Positions 51,632 through 59,113 of a stretch of DNA of 64,000 nucleotides are shown in pieces. The position numbers were made by a program, and so were the translations under genes. The first letter of the stretch is position 1; the number at the start of each line of letters is the position of its first letter. The DNA is taken from the NCBI GenBank assembly GCA_002786355.1, contig PGCO01000002.1, forward strand, positions 62,001-126,000, read 5' to 3'. Below the pieces are notes generated by a model. The model saw only the letters and a program-made list of their open reading frames with translations, was not told the origin of the DNA and made no database searches. This DNA is from Sediminibacterium sp. FEMGT703S. GTDB lineage: Bacteria; Bacteroidota; Bacteroidia; Chitinophagales; Chitinophagaceae.

Positions 51632-52180
51632 TTAATCTTTAAAAATCAATAAATGAACTTCAGTATGACTAATTTCTTTAATCAGAAAACTAAAATTCTG
51701 CTCTTTTAATTCAGGCAATAAAAATAGTGGAATACGTTTATGATAAACAAATAATGCACTATTAGGAGATAGATTATTTAATGCATTTAAAATTGAATGC
51801 ATGGGTAATGGCATTTCGAAGTTTCTAACATCTAAGGTTTCAATATTATTCTCGAAAACTTTCAATTTTGATTCCCAATCACTAGTTGAGACTTCTAAAT
51901 TGGGAGTTAAATTTGTATCTACAAATAATGCCTTATCCGATATTTTGTAAAAGAAAGTGTGGACTAAAAAATCATCTATTTTTTCAACATATGCTTCAAA
52001 TCCTTGTTTATTTAGTAGTCGAATTAACGGAGTTGGCTCAAAACCATTAATAATTTTGAGCACAAACCCGTTTTCCAACTCCTTTACTTTATTGAGTATT
52101 ACATTTAGTGGATCAGATCCTGATGCTAAAATTGGCCTAACATCAAGGGTAGTAATATTTTTAAAATTCAAATGATTCAT
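51632..52180 (-). CDS. Tandem DUF2249 protein
   Basis: 182 residues holding two DUF2249 modules. The first spans about 8-80 (TTLDVRPILASGSDPLNVIL ... NGFEPTPLIRLLNKQGFEA), the second about 110-180 (ETLDVRNFEMPLPMHSILNAL ... KRIPLFLLPELKEQNFSF). DUF2249 modules commonly accompany hemerythrin and NO-detoxification genes and have a TusA-like fold, but the TusA cysteine is absent here. The neighbouring Ric protein carries a related module at its N-terminus. Biochemical role unknown; possibly a redox or docking partner. Confidence 0.82.
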   Translation of the reverse strand: MNHLNFKNITTLDVRPILASGSDPLNVILNKVKELENGFVLKIINGFEPTPLIRLLNKQGFEAYVEKIDDFLVHTFFYKISDKALFVDTNLTPNLEVSTSDWESKLKVFENNIETLDVRNFEMPLPMHSILNALNNLSPNSALFVYHKRIPLFLLPELKEQNFSFLIKEISHTEVHLLIFKD

Positions 52181-52188
52181 GATTATTG

Positions 52189-52599
52189 TTATTCAAAATA
52201 TTTTGGGAAAATTGTTATGATAGTCGTGATTTCAGTATAAACTAATCTAGCATCTTCAACAGATTTTGTTGTTTTAAGGGCTTTAACTTTATCAATTAAT
52301 GGTACTAGCCATAAATGAAGTACTTCATGATTTTCACCAGTCATTTTACACTCGCTAATAATTTTATTTAAACCGAGTTGTAATTTATCTGCTCTATTGA
52401 TAAAATCATTTAAACTTTTATCATTTTCTTCAGCTATAATTTGTTGTAAGAAATCAACATTTACTATTGTTGCTGAATCTGCATCCCATTTACCTCCATT
52501 ATTTAACTTTAATCCTTTTATAGTTTCGGGCAGCTGATTTTTTTGATTGCATGCAAATAAAAAGCAGGAAACAAGAAATAGTGAAAGTAAAAATTTCAT
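52189..52599 (-). CDS. Small predicted lipoprotein, helical
   Basis: 136 residues. Signal with lipobox LFACN (Cys17). The mature part is mostly helical with DFLQQIIAEENDKSLNDFINRADKLQ and HEVLHLWLVPLIDKVKALK; the His-rich HEVLHLW stretch could bind metal or haem. No family is recognised. It is the second gene of the putative NO-stress operon, 4 bp after ric and 8 bp before the tandem DUF2249 gene. Confidence 0.7.
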   Translation of the reverse strand: MKFLLSLFLVSCFLFACNQKNQLPETIKGLKLNNGGKWDADSATIVNVDFLQQIIAEENDKSLNDFINRADKLQLGLNKIISECKMTGENHEVLHLWLVPLIDKVKALKTTKSVEDARLVYTEITTIITIFPKYFE

Positions 52600-52603
52600 G
52601 ACT

Positions 52604-53575
52604 TTATTTTTTAGATTCTTGCTCCAATTCTAGAGCTTTCGGGAACAAAATATTATTTTCTAAATGTATATGCATGTGAAGATCTTCTTCAAACTCTTCA
52701 AGGAAACGATAAAGTAAAGAGTAGCTGCTACAAGCATCTTCCGGCAGTTTAAAATTGTTTGATAATTCTCTAATGAGAGTAAGATTTTGCCCTACCATTT
52801 CATGCTCCATTTCCATCATAATAATTGGACTTTGAACAGAACCAAAGCTTGCGGAAAAGTTTTTCAGTTCGCCATTTTTTACTGCTACTAAAGACTTTAT
52901 ATAAGGGAACAAAATTTTCTCTTCTTTCATTAAGTGTGCAGTTAATTCATTATTAATGGCTTTAACTAGTTCATTAATCTGAAATAATTGTACATGTCTT
53001 TGTCCATGAACTCGATTAACTTTCTCTGCATAAGCAACAATATCTGGCAAGCTCGATTTCACATAATTATGGTGAGTATTAACTATATAATCAATTAAAA
53101 AATCAAGACTCCACTTAGTATATTCAACCGGTCTTCCTGATCCATTTATAGCAATATTTTTCTCTGCGTCTTGCAACTCTTTTTCCACTTTGATCACGTC
53201 TAGTCCTTTTGCTAAACATGCTTCTTTCACAGATTTCTTTCCGCCACAGCAAAAATCCAACCCATATTTTTTAAAAATTTGAGCTTTACGAATATCTTTC
53301 GCAGCCATCTGCCCAATGGATTCCTCATTTTCACCATCTTTTTTTTTGGTAATTCTCACTTTCCACCATTCAGGTCCTTCTTCTAAATACTCCCAATTAA
53401 AAATATTTCCTCTTTCTCCTAATAATTGATAATACAAGGGTTTAGGATCATGGTCGTTGTGTATAGTTAATGCTTCTCCAGGGTTGAGTTCGTCGAATCT
53501 TACAAAAATTGTAGGATGTTTTTGTTTAGGTTCTAAAATTGTTACGTCTAGCGTATTTTCAAATTGTGTTAACAT
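52604..53575 (-). CDS. ric: Ric/ScdA-type iron-sulfur repair di-iron protein with N-terminal DUF2249
   Basis: 323 residues in three parts. Residues 10-78 are a DUF2249 module (IFVRFDELNPGEALTIHNDH). Residues 88-145 are the DUF542/ScdA N-terminal domain with the Cys-Cys motif at 109-110 (GLDFCCGGKKSVKEAC). Residues 160-315 are a hemerythrin-like four-helix domain with di-iron ligand candidates His168/169 (NTHHNY), His214 and Glu218 (AHLMKEE), His258 (EMEHEM) and His304/Glu307 (MHIHLENN). Ric proteins restore Fe-S clusters damaged by NO or peroxide. It is first in the operon, 43 bp downstream of a 42-bp palindrome. Usual Ric proteins are about 220 residues, so the extra module explains the length. 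Confidence 0.93.
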   Translation of the reverse strand: MLTQFENTLDVTILEPKQKHPTIFVRFDELNPGEALTIHNDHDPKPLYYQLLGERGNIFNWEYLEEGPEWWKVRITKKKDGENEESIGQMAAKDIRKAQIFKKYGLDFCCGGKKSVKEACLAKGLDVIKVEKELQDAEKNIAINGSGRPVEYTKWSLDFLIDYIVNTHHNYVKSSLPDIVAYAEKVNRVHGQRHVQLFQINELVKAINNELTAHLMKEEKILFPYIKSLVAVKNGELKNFSASFGSVQSPIIMMEMEHEMVGQNLTLIRELSNNFKLPEDACSSYSLLYRFLEEFEEDLHMHIHLENNILFPKALELEQESKK

Positions 53576-53618
53576 GATATTTTAATTAATTAGTTATTCA
53601 ATGATGTAAAATTAATCA

Positions 53619-53660
53619 TTTTATTCAATAAAAGTATTTAAATACTTTTATTGAATAAAA
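53619..53660. promoter_or_regulatory. Perfect 42-bp palindrome, likely operator of the ric operon
   Basis: Arms 53619-53639 and 53640-53660 pair at all 21 positions with no spacer. Within it, TTTTATTCAATAAAA (53619-53633) and TTTTATTGAATAAAA (53646-53660) are each nearly self-palindromic and flank GTATTTAAATAC (53634-53645), centre to centre 27 bp. It is 43 bp upstream of the ric start codon, where a promoter is expected. The Rrf2 regulator of the same operon is the obvious candidate ligand; a CRP/FNR-type factor is an alternative. Confidence 0.75.
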
Positions 53661-53722
53661 ATTACACATTTAAGACAAATCATTGGTGGTAAAGTCAATA
53701 TAATACATTGGAGACGAATGGA

Positions 53723-53785
53723 GGATTAGCTGCGACCCACCGTTGGTGGGATTAGCTGCGCCCCCTTTCCAAGGGATTAGCTGCG
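53723..53785. repeat. Three-copy 25-26 bp repeat with hairpin spacers
   Basis: GGATTAGCTGCG occurs exactly at 53723-53734, 53749-53760 and 53774-53785. The spacers differ, but the first two fold: CCCACC-GTT-GGTGGG (53736-53750) and CCCTT-TCC-AAGGG (53763-53775), the right arm running into the next repeat's GG. The third has only a weak CC/GG pair. No gene is present. It lies between the ric promoter and the hairpin element beside the tRNA. Confidence 0.8.
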
Positions 53786-53807
53786 CTGATCCTTAATGGG
53801 GGTGGCT

Positions 53808-53932
53808 CAAAACAAACAGATGTCCGTTCGCTTCGCTCACTTTCATTTTTATTTTGTTCGCTCGGCAAAGCAAGCTTTGCTCGCTCCCTAAAACAAAAAT
53901 GCCAGCCTATGGCTGGACATCTGTTTGTTTTG
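53808..53932. repeat. Nested inverted-repeat element ending at the tRNA-Ser CCA
   Basis: Perfect 18-bp outer arms (53808-53825, 53915-53932: GGACATCTGTTTGTTTTG). Inside are 13-bp arms with two mismatches (53844-53856 and 53889-53901) and a 7-bp central stem (GCAAAGC/GCTTTGC, 53865-53880), plus a side hairpin (53902-53916). The right outer arm overlaps the last two bases of the encoded tRNA CCA. The GTTCGCTTCGCTC-rich loop recalls repetitive extragenic hairpin elements. No transposase is present. The two open frames across it are not credible genes. Confidence 0.8.
53888..53916 (-). terminator. Intrinsic terminator after tRNA-Ser
   Basis: On the minus strand CCAGCC-ATA-GGCTGG is followed by CATTTTTGTTTT, a short GC stem plus U-rich tract, 15 bases after the tRNA CCA end. 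Confidence 0.7.
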
Positions 53933-54018
53933 GCGGAGAGCGAGGGATTCGAACCCCCGGACCTGTTACAGTCAACAGTTTTCAAGACTGCCGCAATCGA
54001 CCACTCTGCCAGCTCTCC
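53931..54018 (-). tRNA. tRNA-Ser (anticodon UGA), CCA encoded
   Basis: Minus-strand cloverleaf: acceptor GGAGAGC (54018-54012) pairs with GCTCTCC (53941-53935), discriminator G at 53934 and encoded CCA at 53933-53931. The anticodon loop is CTTGAAA with TGA at 53984-53982, on a 5-bp stem; the T arm is GGGGG-TTCGAAT-CCCTC, and a long variable arm typical of serine tRNAs lies between. It reads UCA and, by wobble, other UCN codons. Confidence 0.96.
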
Positions 54019-54073
54019 GCGGCAAAAGTAAGGGCTGAATTTTTTTTATCCAAAACTTATTTTAATACAAGGT

Positions 54074-54081
54074 TATATTTG
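54074..54081 (+). promoter_or_regulatory. Bacteroidota -7 promoter element (TATATTTG)
   Basis: Exact TAnnTTTG match, 10 bases before TTG 54092 and 19 before TTG 54101. The short distance favours the later start for the ABC transporter. Confidence 0.5.
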
Positions 54082-54091
54082 CAAAATAATT

Positions 54092-55924
54092 TTGAGTGGA
54101 TTGAAAGAACTGGCCTCATTAAATCATTATTTCTGGAAGTATCGTAAGCGTTTCTTTATTGGGATCTTCTTTGTTATTGCCTCCAATTATTTTGCAGTAT
54201 TAGCACCGCAAATCACAGGGTACGTGATAAGTTTGGTGCAACAAAAGCTACCAGGAGCTAGGCCAGGATTGACTTATAACGCACATGATGGAATAGTTAA
54301 CCGCTTTATTCAATTAATTAATGGCAACGAATTTAGTTTTGGATGGTTGATTGCCATTTGCAGCTTATGTATTTTATTTATTGCTATTGTTAGGGGAATT
54401 CTTATGTTTTTTATGCGTCAGACTATTATTGTAATGAGCAGGCATATTGAATTTGACCAAAAAAATGAAGTTTTTAATCAGTATCAGCGCTTGAATACTA
54501 GTTTTTACAAACAAAATAGTACGGGCGATTTAATGAACCGTATTTCGGAAGACGTTAGTAGGGTTAGAATGTATACAGGGCCTGCAGTGATGTACTTGAT
54601 TAACCTGGTTACATTAATTGGTTTTTGTATTGTGAATATGTTGAGCAAAGATGTAAACCTGACTTTGTTGGTATTAGCTCCGCTCCCCCTATTAGCCATC
54701 ACTATATATAAAGTCAATAGTATTATTAATAAAAAAAGTGAATCCATTCAAGCGCATTTATCCAATTTAACAACGAATGCGCAAGAATCTTATTCGGGAA
54801 TACGAGTAATCAAATCATTTGTTCAAGAAAAAGCCATGTTGGGCTTTTTTAACGAGAATAGCGAAAAATATAAAGCCAATGCCATTAGCTTGGCCAAAGT
54901 AGAAGCATTGTATTTTCCCAGTATGGCGTTGATGATTGGGATTAGTACCCTAATTACCATTTTAGTGGGGGGAATGCAAGCAATGGAAGATCCTACAAAA
55001 GTGGGCACCATTGTAGAGTTTGTCATTTATATCAATATGCTTACGTTTCCTGTAAGTGCAATCGGATGGACAGCTAGTATGATTCAACGTGCAGCAGCTT
55101 CTCAAAAAAGATTGAATGAATTTTTGAAAATGGAACCTGCAATAAAAGATCATCCTTCAGTATTAAATGATGAACCGGTTTCTGGAACCATCGAATTTAA
55201 GGAGGTAAGCTTTACGTATCCACATACAGGCATCAAAGCCATACAGGGATTGAATTTGACTATTCCTAGAGGAGAAAAAGTATTGATATTGGGTAAAACT
55301 GGAAGTGGAAAATCTACTCTAGCGCAATTGTTATTGCGATTTTATGAACCAGATAAGGGAACTATTACTGTTGGATCAAAACCGCTACACTTATTTAGTT
55401 TAAATCAGCTTAGGAGCAATATTAGTTATGTCCAGCAAGACGTCTTTTTATTTAGCGATACCGTAGCCAATAATATTCGTTTTGGTGTAAGTGAGCATAC
55501 TTCCATGGAGCGCGTTCAAGAAGCGGCTAGAAGCGCTAGTATTCATGAAGAAATATTGGGTTTTGAAAATGGATATGAAACGTTGATAGGCGAAAGAGGG
55601 GTTACTTTAAGTGGTGGACAGAAGCAAAGAATTTCCATAGCACGTGCCTTAATCAAAGAACCAGAAATTGTTTTATTCGACGATTGTTTAAGTGCAGTAG
55701 ATGCGAAAACGGAAAAACATATAATTGGACATTTATACGAATATTTAAAAGCAAAAACAGCACTAATCATTACTCATAGAATATTTGCTGGGTTTAAATT
55801 TGATCAGATTATAGTGCTTGAAGACGGTATGATTATAGAACAAGGAACCCATGAACAACTGATGGATTTAAATGGGTATTATGCTGAGCTGTACAAAATG
55901 CAATTGCAATCCACTCCTCACTAA
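54092..55924 (+). CDS. ABC exporter, fused permease-ATPase (MsbA/multidrug type)
   Basis: 610 residues from TTG 54092; TTG 54101 (607 residues, LKELASLNHYFWKYRKRF) fits the promoter spacing better. Six membrane helices lie in residues 1-325. The ATPase has Walker A LGKTGSGKSTLAQ near 397, Q-loop SYVQQDVFLFSD, signature TLSGGQKQRISIARAL, Walker B EIVLFDDCLSAVDAKT and H-loop LIITHRI. It works as a homodimer or heterodimer exporting lipids or drugs; no second half-transporter is adjacent. The gene is divergent from the tRNA-Ser gene. Confidence 0.93.
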   Translation: MSGLKELASLNHYFWKYRKRFFIGIFFVIASNYFAVLAPQITGYVISLVQQKLPGARPGLTYNAHDGIVNRFIQLINGNEFSFGWLIAICSLCILFIAIVRGILMFFMRQTIIVMSRHIEFDQKNEVFNQYQRLNTSFYKQNSTGDLMNRISEDVSRVRMYTGPAVMYLINLVTLIGFCIVNMLSKDVNLTLLVLAPLPLLAITIYKVNSIINKKSESIQAHLSNLTTNAQESYSGIRVIKSFVQEKAMLGFFNENSEKYKANAISLAKVEALYFPSMALMIGISTLITILVGGMQAMEDPTKVGTIVEFVIYINMLTFPVSAIGWTASMIQRAAASQKRLNEFLKMEPAIKDHPSVLNDEPVSGTIEFKEVSFTYPHTGIKAIQGLNLTIPRGEKVLILGKTGSGKSTLAQLLLRFYEPDKGTITVGSKPLHLFSLNQLRSNISYVQQDVFLFSDTVANNIRFGVSEHTSMERVQEAARSASIHEEILGFENGYETLIGERGVTLSGGQKQRISIARALIKEPEIVLFDDCLSAVDAKTEKHIIGHLYEYLKAKTALIITHRIFAGFKFDQIIVLEDGMIIEQGTHEQLMDLNGYYAELYKMQLQSTPH

Positions 55925-56049
55925 AACTCAGCGTTCAAACTTTAATAAAAACTTATTAATTTGTTTGATTATTTGTGTATTTTTTTTGGAAATTCGGAAA
56001 CAACTCCTATTTTTATTCATTAACAAACTGTTAACCAAATAAATAAACT

Positions 56050-56508
56050 GTGGCGTACGAGAACAACGAAAAAAAAATGGAGAGTGTGTATAGCACCCGC
56101 ATCCGTGCAGGAAAGAGAAGAACTTACTTTTTTGATGTAAGGGCAACCCGTGGCAATGATTATTTCTTAACCATTACTGAGAGCCGTAAGCGCTTTGATA
56201 ACAATGGTTATGACCGTCACAAAATTTTTCTGTACAAAGAAGATTTTAACAAGTTTATTAAAGCATTGGGCGAAGCGGTAGACTTTGTAAAAACAGACTT
56301 AATGCCAGACTTCGATTTTGATGCATTTAACCATGAGTATCCAGAGGGAGAAGGTGATGGTGATCAATATACACCAGAACAAATAGAAACAGCAGTATCA
56401 ACTGTTGCAGACGAAGCTCCTGAATATACTTCAGTTCCTACAAACACAACTAGTTCAGAAACACCAGTTGTTAATACTACTGCTACAGAAGAAGTAGACA
56501 AGTGGTAA
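56050..56508 (+). CDS. DUF3276 protein (PUR-alpha-like nucleic-acid-binding fold)
   Basis: 152 residues. The start is GTG 56050, because the family N-terminus (MAYENNEKKMESVYSTRIRAG) extends upstream of the first ATG (56077). Residues 10-95 form the DUF3276 domain (RRTYFFDVRATRGNDYFLTITESRKR ... HKIFLYKEDFNKFIKALGEAVDFV), similar to PUR-alpha and binding nucleic acid in characterised relatives. A low-complexity Thr/Glu/Pro tail follows from about residue 105. It is typical of Bacteroidota and ends at a strong bidirectional terminator. Confidence 0.9.
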   Translation: MAYENNEKKMESVYSTRIRAGKRRTYFFDVRATRGNDYFLTITESRKRFDNNGYDRHKIFLYKEDFNKFIKALGEAVDFVKTDLMPDFDFDAFNHEYPEGEGDGDQYTPEQIETAVSTVADEAPEYTSVPTNTTSSETPVVNTTATEEVDKW

Positions 56509-56537
56509 TAGAAAACACACGATTGCTTGCCTAAATA

Positions 56538-56565
56538 AAAAACCCCCGAAATTTCGGGGGTTTTT
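56538..56565. terminator. Bidirectional hairpin terminator
   Basis: Perfect 28-bp palindrome (arms 56538-56551 and 56552-56565) with a C5/G5 core and A/T outer runs, between the convergent DUF3276 (stop 56508) and hppA (stop 56582) genes. Confidence 0.88.
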
Positions 56566-56581
56566 GCATATCAATCTGTTT

Positions 56582-59017
56582 TTATTTTCTGATTTCTGAG
56601 GCTTTAATTTCAATGCCTTTATCACTCATACTCATATAGAACTTTTCGTATTTCTTATATACATCATCTGTAACTGCAGTGCCGTTAATTAACAATTTAC
56701 CGGCTTCAATTTTAATAGAAACATTTTCAGCAGATTCAATCACACCATCTGTTTTCAAGGCTTCAATTAAACCAGTTAAACCATCTGCGTTCGTCTGAGC
56801 ATTCATGTTCATTGTAGAATCTTGAGTATTTACCCTGATCTCGATTTTCTTTTCTACTTTGCTTTCAGCAGGTGTACCTGTTGGGTGCAAATGCGCCAAA
56901 GTAGGTGCAATAACTAATGAAACGATAGACATTAATTTAATCAAGATATTCATTGAAGGACCTGAAGTATCTTTAAATGGATCACCCACTGTATCACCAG
57001 TTACAGATGCCTTATGTGGTTCTGATTTCTTGTAATACATTTCACCATTAATTTCAACACCTTTCTCAAATGATTTCTTGGCATTATCCCAAGCACCACC
57101 TGCATTATTTTGGAAAATTCCCATCAATACACCGCTAACGGTTGCACCAGCTAAAAATCCACCTAATGCTTCTGGTCCTAATAAGAAACCAATTAAAATA
57201 GGAGAGATAATCGTGATAGCACCTGGCAACATCATCTTCTTTAAAGAAGCTTCAGTAGAAATTGCCACACACTTATCATACTCTGGCTTACCAGTACCTT
57301 CCATGATTCCAGGAATGGTTCTAAACTGGCGACGAACTTCTTCTACCATTGCCATGGCCGCTTCACCTACCGCTCTAATAGCGAGTGAAGAGAAGATGAA
57401 TGGGATCATTCCACCAATAAATAAAGCAGCTAAAACATCCGCCTTGTAAATATCAATATGTTGATTATCTGGCATTGCAACACCCACAAAAGCAGCAAAT
57501 AAAGCTAATGCAGTTAATGCAGCAGATGCAATGGCGAATCCTTTACCACTAGCAGCTGTAGTATTACCCACCGCATCTAAAATATCTGTCTTTTCACGAA
57601 CTTCACTAGGCAATTCACTCATTTCAGCAATACCACCAGCGTTATCCGCAATTGGTCCAAATGCATCAATGGCTAATTGCATACCAGTGGTGGCCATCAT
57701 ACCAGCAGCAGCAATGGCTACTCCATATAAACCAGCACATTCAAATGAACCATAAATACCACCCGCTAAAACAAGAATAGGTAAGAAAGTACTTTCCATA
57801 CCAATTGCCAAACCACCAATAATATTAGTAGCATGACCAGTAGCAGACTGACGGATAATGCTCATTACCGGACGCTTACCCATTGCGGTATAATATTCCG
57901 TAATAATGCTCATTAAAGTACCAACTACTAAACCAACCACAATCGCACCATAAACTCCATTTCTGGTAAATTCATCTCCTCTTAAAGTCATTGATTCAGG
58001 CAATACATTCCCAACTAAGAAATAACAAACAATCGCAGTCAAAATCATTGAACCATAGTTACCCATGTTCAAGGCTTTTTGAACAACTGCAGTATTTAAA
58101 CCAGCGTTTTCACCAATGCGAACAAATAGCGTTCCTATAATCGATAAGATGATACCAATACCAGCAATTAACATTGGTAAAAGGATTGGAGACAATCCAC
58201 CAAATGCATCAACCAATCTTGATCCATCAGCAGCAGTTACTTCATTACCCAATACCATTGTAGCTAATACAGTTGCCACATAAGAACCAAATAAATCGGC
58301 TCCCATACCTGCAACGTCACCCACATTATCACCCACGTTATCTGCAATAGTAGCAGGGTTACGAGGATCATCTTCAGGAATTCCTGCTTCAACTTTACCT
58401 ACTAAGTCTGCACCTACGTCAGCAGCTTTGGTATAAATACCACCACCAACACGCGCAAATAAGGCAATACTTTCAGCACCTAATGAGAAGCCTGTTAACA
58501 CTTCAATGGTGCGAAGCATACCTTCCACATCTCCATCAGGAGAGAAGTATTGCTTTAATACTAAAAACAAACCACCTAAACCTAATACGGCTAAACCAGA
58601 TACTCCCAATCCCATTACAGCACCACCAGTAAAAGAAACATTTAAGGCTTTGCTTAAACTTGTTCTAGCTGCTTCAGCCGTACGAACGTTTGCTTTAGTA
58701 GCCACTTTCATACCAATATAGCCTGCAGTAGCACTAAATACAGCTCCAATAAAAAAGGAAATGGCAATGCTCCAATGGCTATCCTCGTTAGATTGAGCCA
58801 TAAATCCTAAAAGGATTGCAACAATTACCACAAAATAAGCTAAGATTTTCCACTCAGCTTTTAAGAAAGCCATCGCACCTTCTGCAATATAGGTGCTGAT
58901 TTCTTTCATTCTTGCATTACCAGCATCCTGCTTGGATACCCAGTTAAATTTAATTAGTGTGTAAAGAAGTCCAATGACTCCCATCGCCGGAACGGCATAA
59001 AACAATAGATGGTTCAT
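56582..59017 (-). CDS. hppA: Membrane-bound K+-dependent-type ion-pumping pyrophosphatase
   Basis: 811 residues from ATG 59017 ([19 protein letters not shown]). A longer frame from TTG 59059 is rejected because that TTG lies inside the -7 element. About 16 membrane helices. The pyrophosphate site is [20 protein letters not shown] at 225-244, with [10 protein letters not shown] near 458. [10 protein letters not shown] at 484-493 has Ala in the position that is Lys in K+-independent enzymes. It couples pyrophosphate hydrolysis to H+ or Na+ pumping; which ion is not decided. The last about 97 residues (715-811) form an extra soluble tail beyond the usual membrane core. Confidence 0.95.
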   Translation of the reverse strand: MNHLLFYAVPAMGVIGLLYTLIKFNWVSKQDAGNARMKEISTYIAEGAMAFLKAEWKILAYFVVIVAILLGFMAQSNEDSHWSIAISFFIGAVFSATAGYIGMKVATKANVRTAEAARTSLSKALNVSFTGGAVMGLGVSGLAVLGLGGLFLVLKQYFSPDGDVEGMLRTIEVLTGFSLGAESIALFARVGGGIYTKAADVGADLVGKVEAGIPEDDPRNPATIADNVGDNVGDVAGMGADLFGSYVATVLATMVLGNEVTAADGSRLVDAFGGLSPILLPMLIAGIGIILSIIGTLFVRIGENAGLNTAVVQKALNMGNYGSMILTAIVCYFLVGNVLPESMTLRGDEFTRNGVYGAIVVGLVVGTLMSIITEYYTAMGKRPVMSIIRQSATGHATNIIGGLAIGMESTFLPILVLAGGIYGSFECAGLYGVAIAAAGMMATTGMQLAIDAFGPIADNAGGIAEMSELPSEVREKTDILDAVGNTTAASGKGFAIASAALTALALFAAFVGVAMPDNQHIDIYKADVLAALFIGGMIPFIFSSLAIRAVGEAAMAMVEEVRRQFRTIPGIMEGTGKPEYDKCVAISTEASLKKMMLPGAITIISPILIGFLLGPEALGGFLAGATVSGVLMGIFQNNAGGAWDNAKKSFEKGVEINGEMYYKKSEPHKASVTGDTVGDPFKDTSGPSMNILIKLMSIVSLVIAPTLAHLHPTGTPAESKVEKKIEIRVNTQDSTMNMNAQTNADGLTGLIEALKTDGVIESAENVSIKIEAGKLLINGTAVTDDVYKKYEKFYMSMSDKGIEIKASEIRK

Positions 59018-59056
59018 AAGCAATTGTGTGTCAAATGTTAAATTGTTTAAGGTTGG

Positions 59057-59064
59057 CAAAAATA
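59057..59064 (-). promoter_or_regulatory. Bacteroidota -7 promoter element (TATTTTTG) for hppA
   Basis: Exact TAnnTTTG match on the minus strand, 39 bases before ATG 59017. It supports the shorter hppA reading frame. Confidence 0.5.
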
Positions 59065-59113
59065 AGGGTTATAACCCTTTGGTGCTTCAACAAACATTGT
59101 ATATGTAGAATAA

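Noticed and set aside
53723..53785. Possible CRISPR array
   Set aside because: The repeat is 12 bases, only three copies, with 13-14 base spacers that form hairpins; no cas genes are present.
53752..54147. Two open frames (53752-53985 minus and 53854-54147 plus) across the hairpin region
   Set aside because: They run through the tRNA-Ser gene and the inverted repeats, have no family resemblance, and the plus frame runs into the ABC transporter in another frame.
59018..59059. Longer hppA reading frame from TTG 59059
   Set aside because: The added 14 residues are not family-like and the TTG lies within a perfect -7 promoter element.
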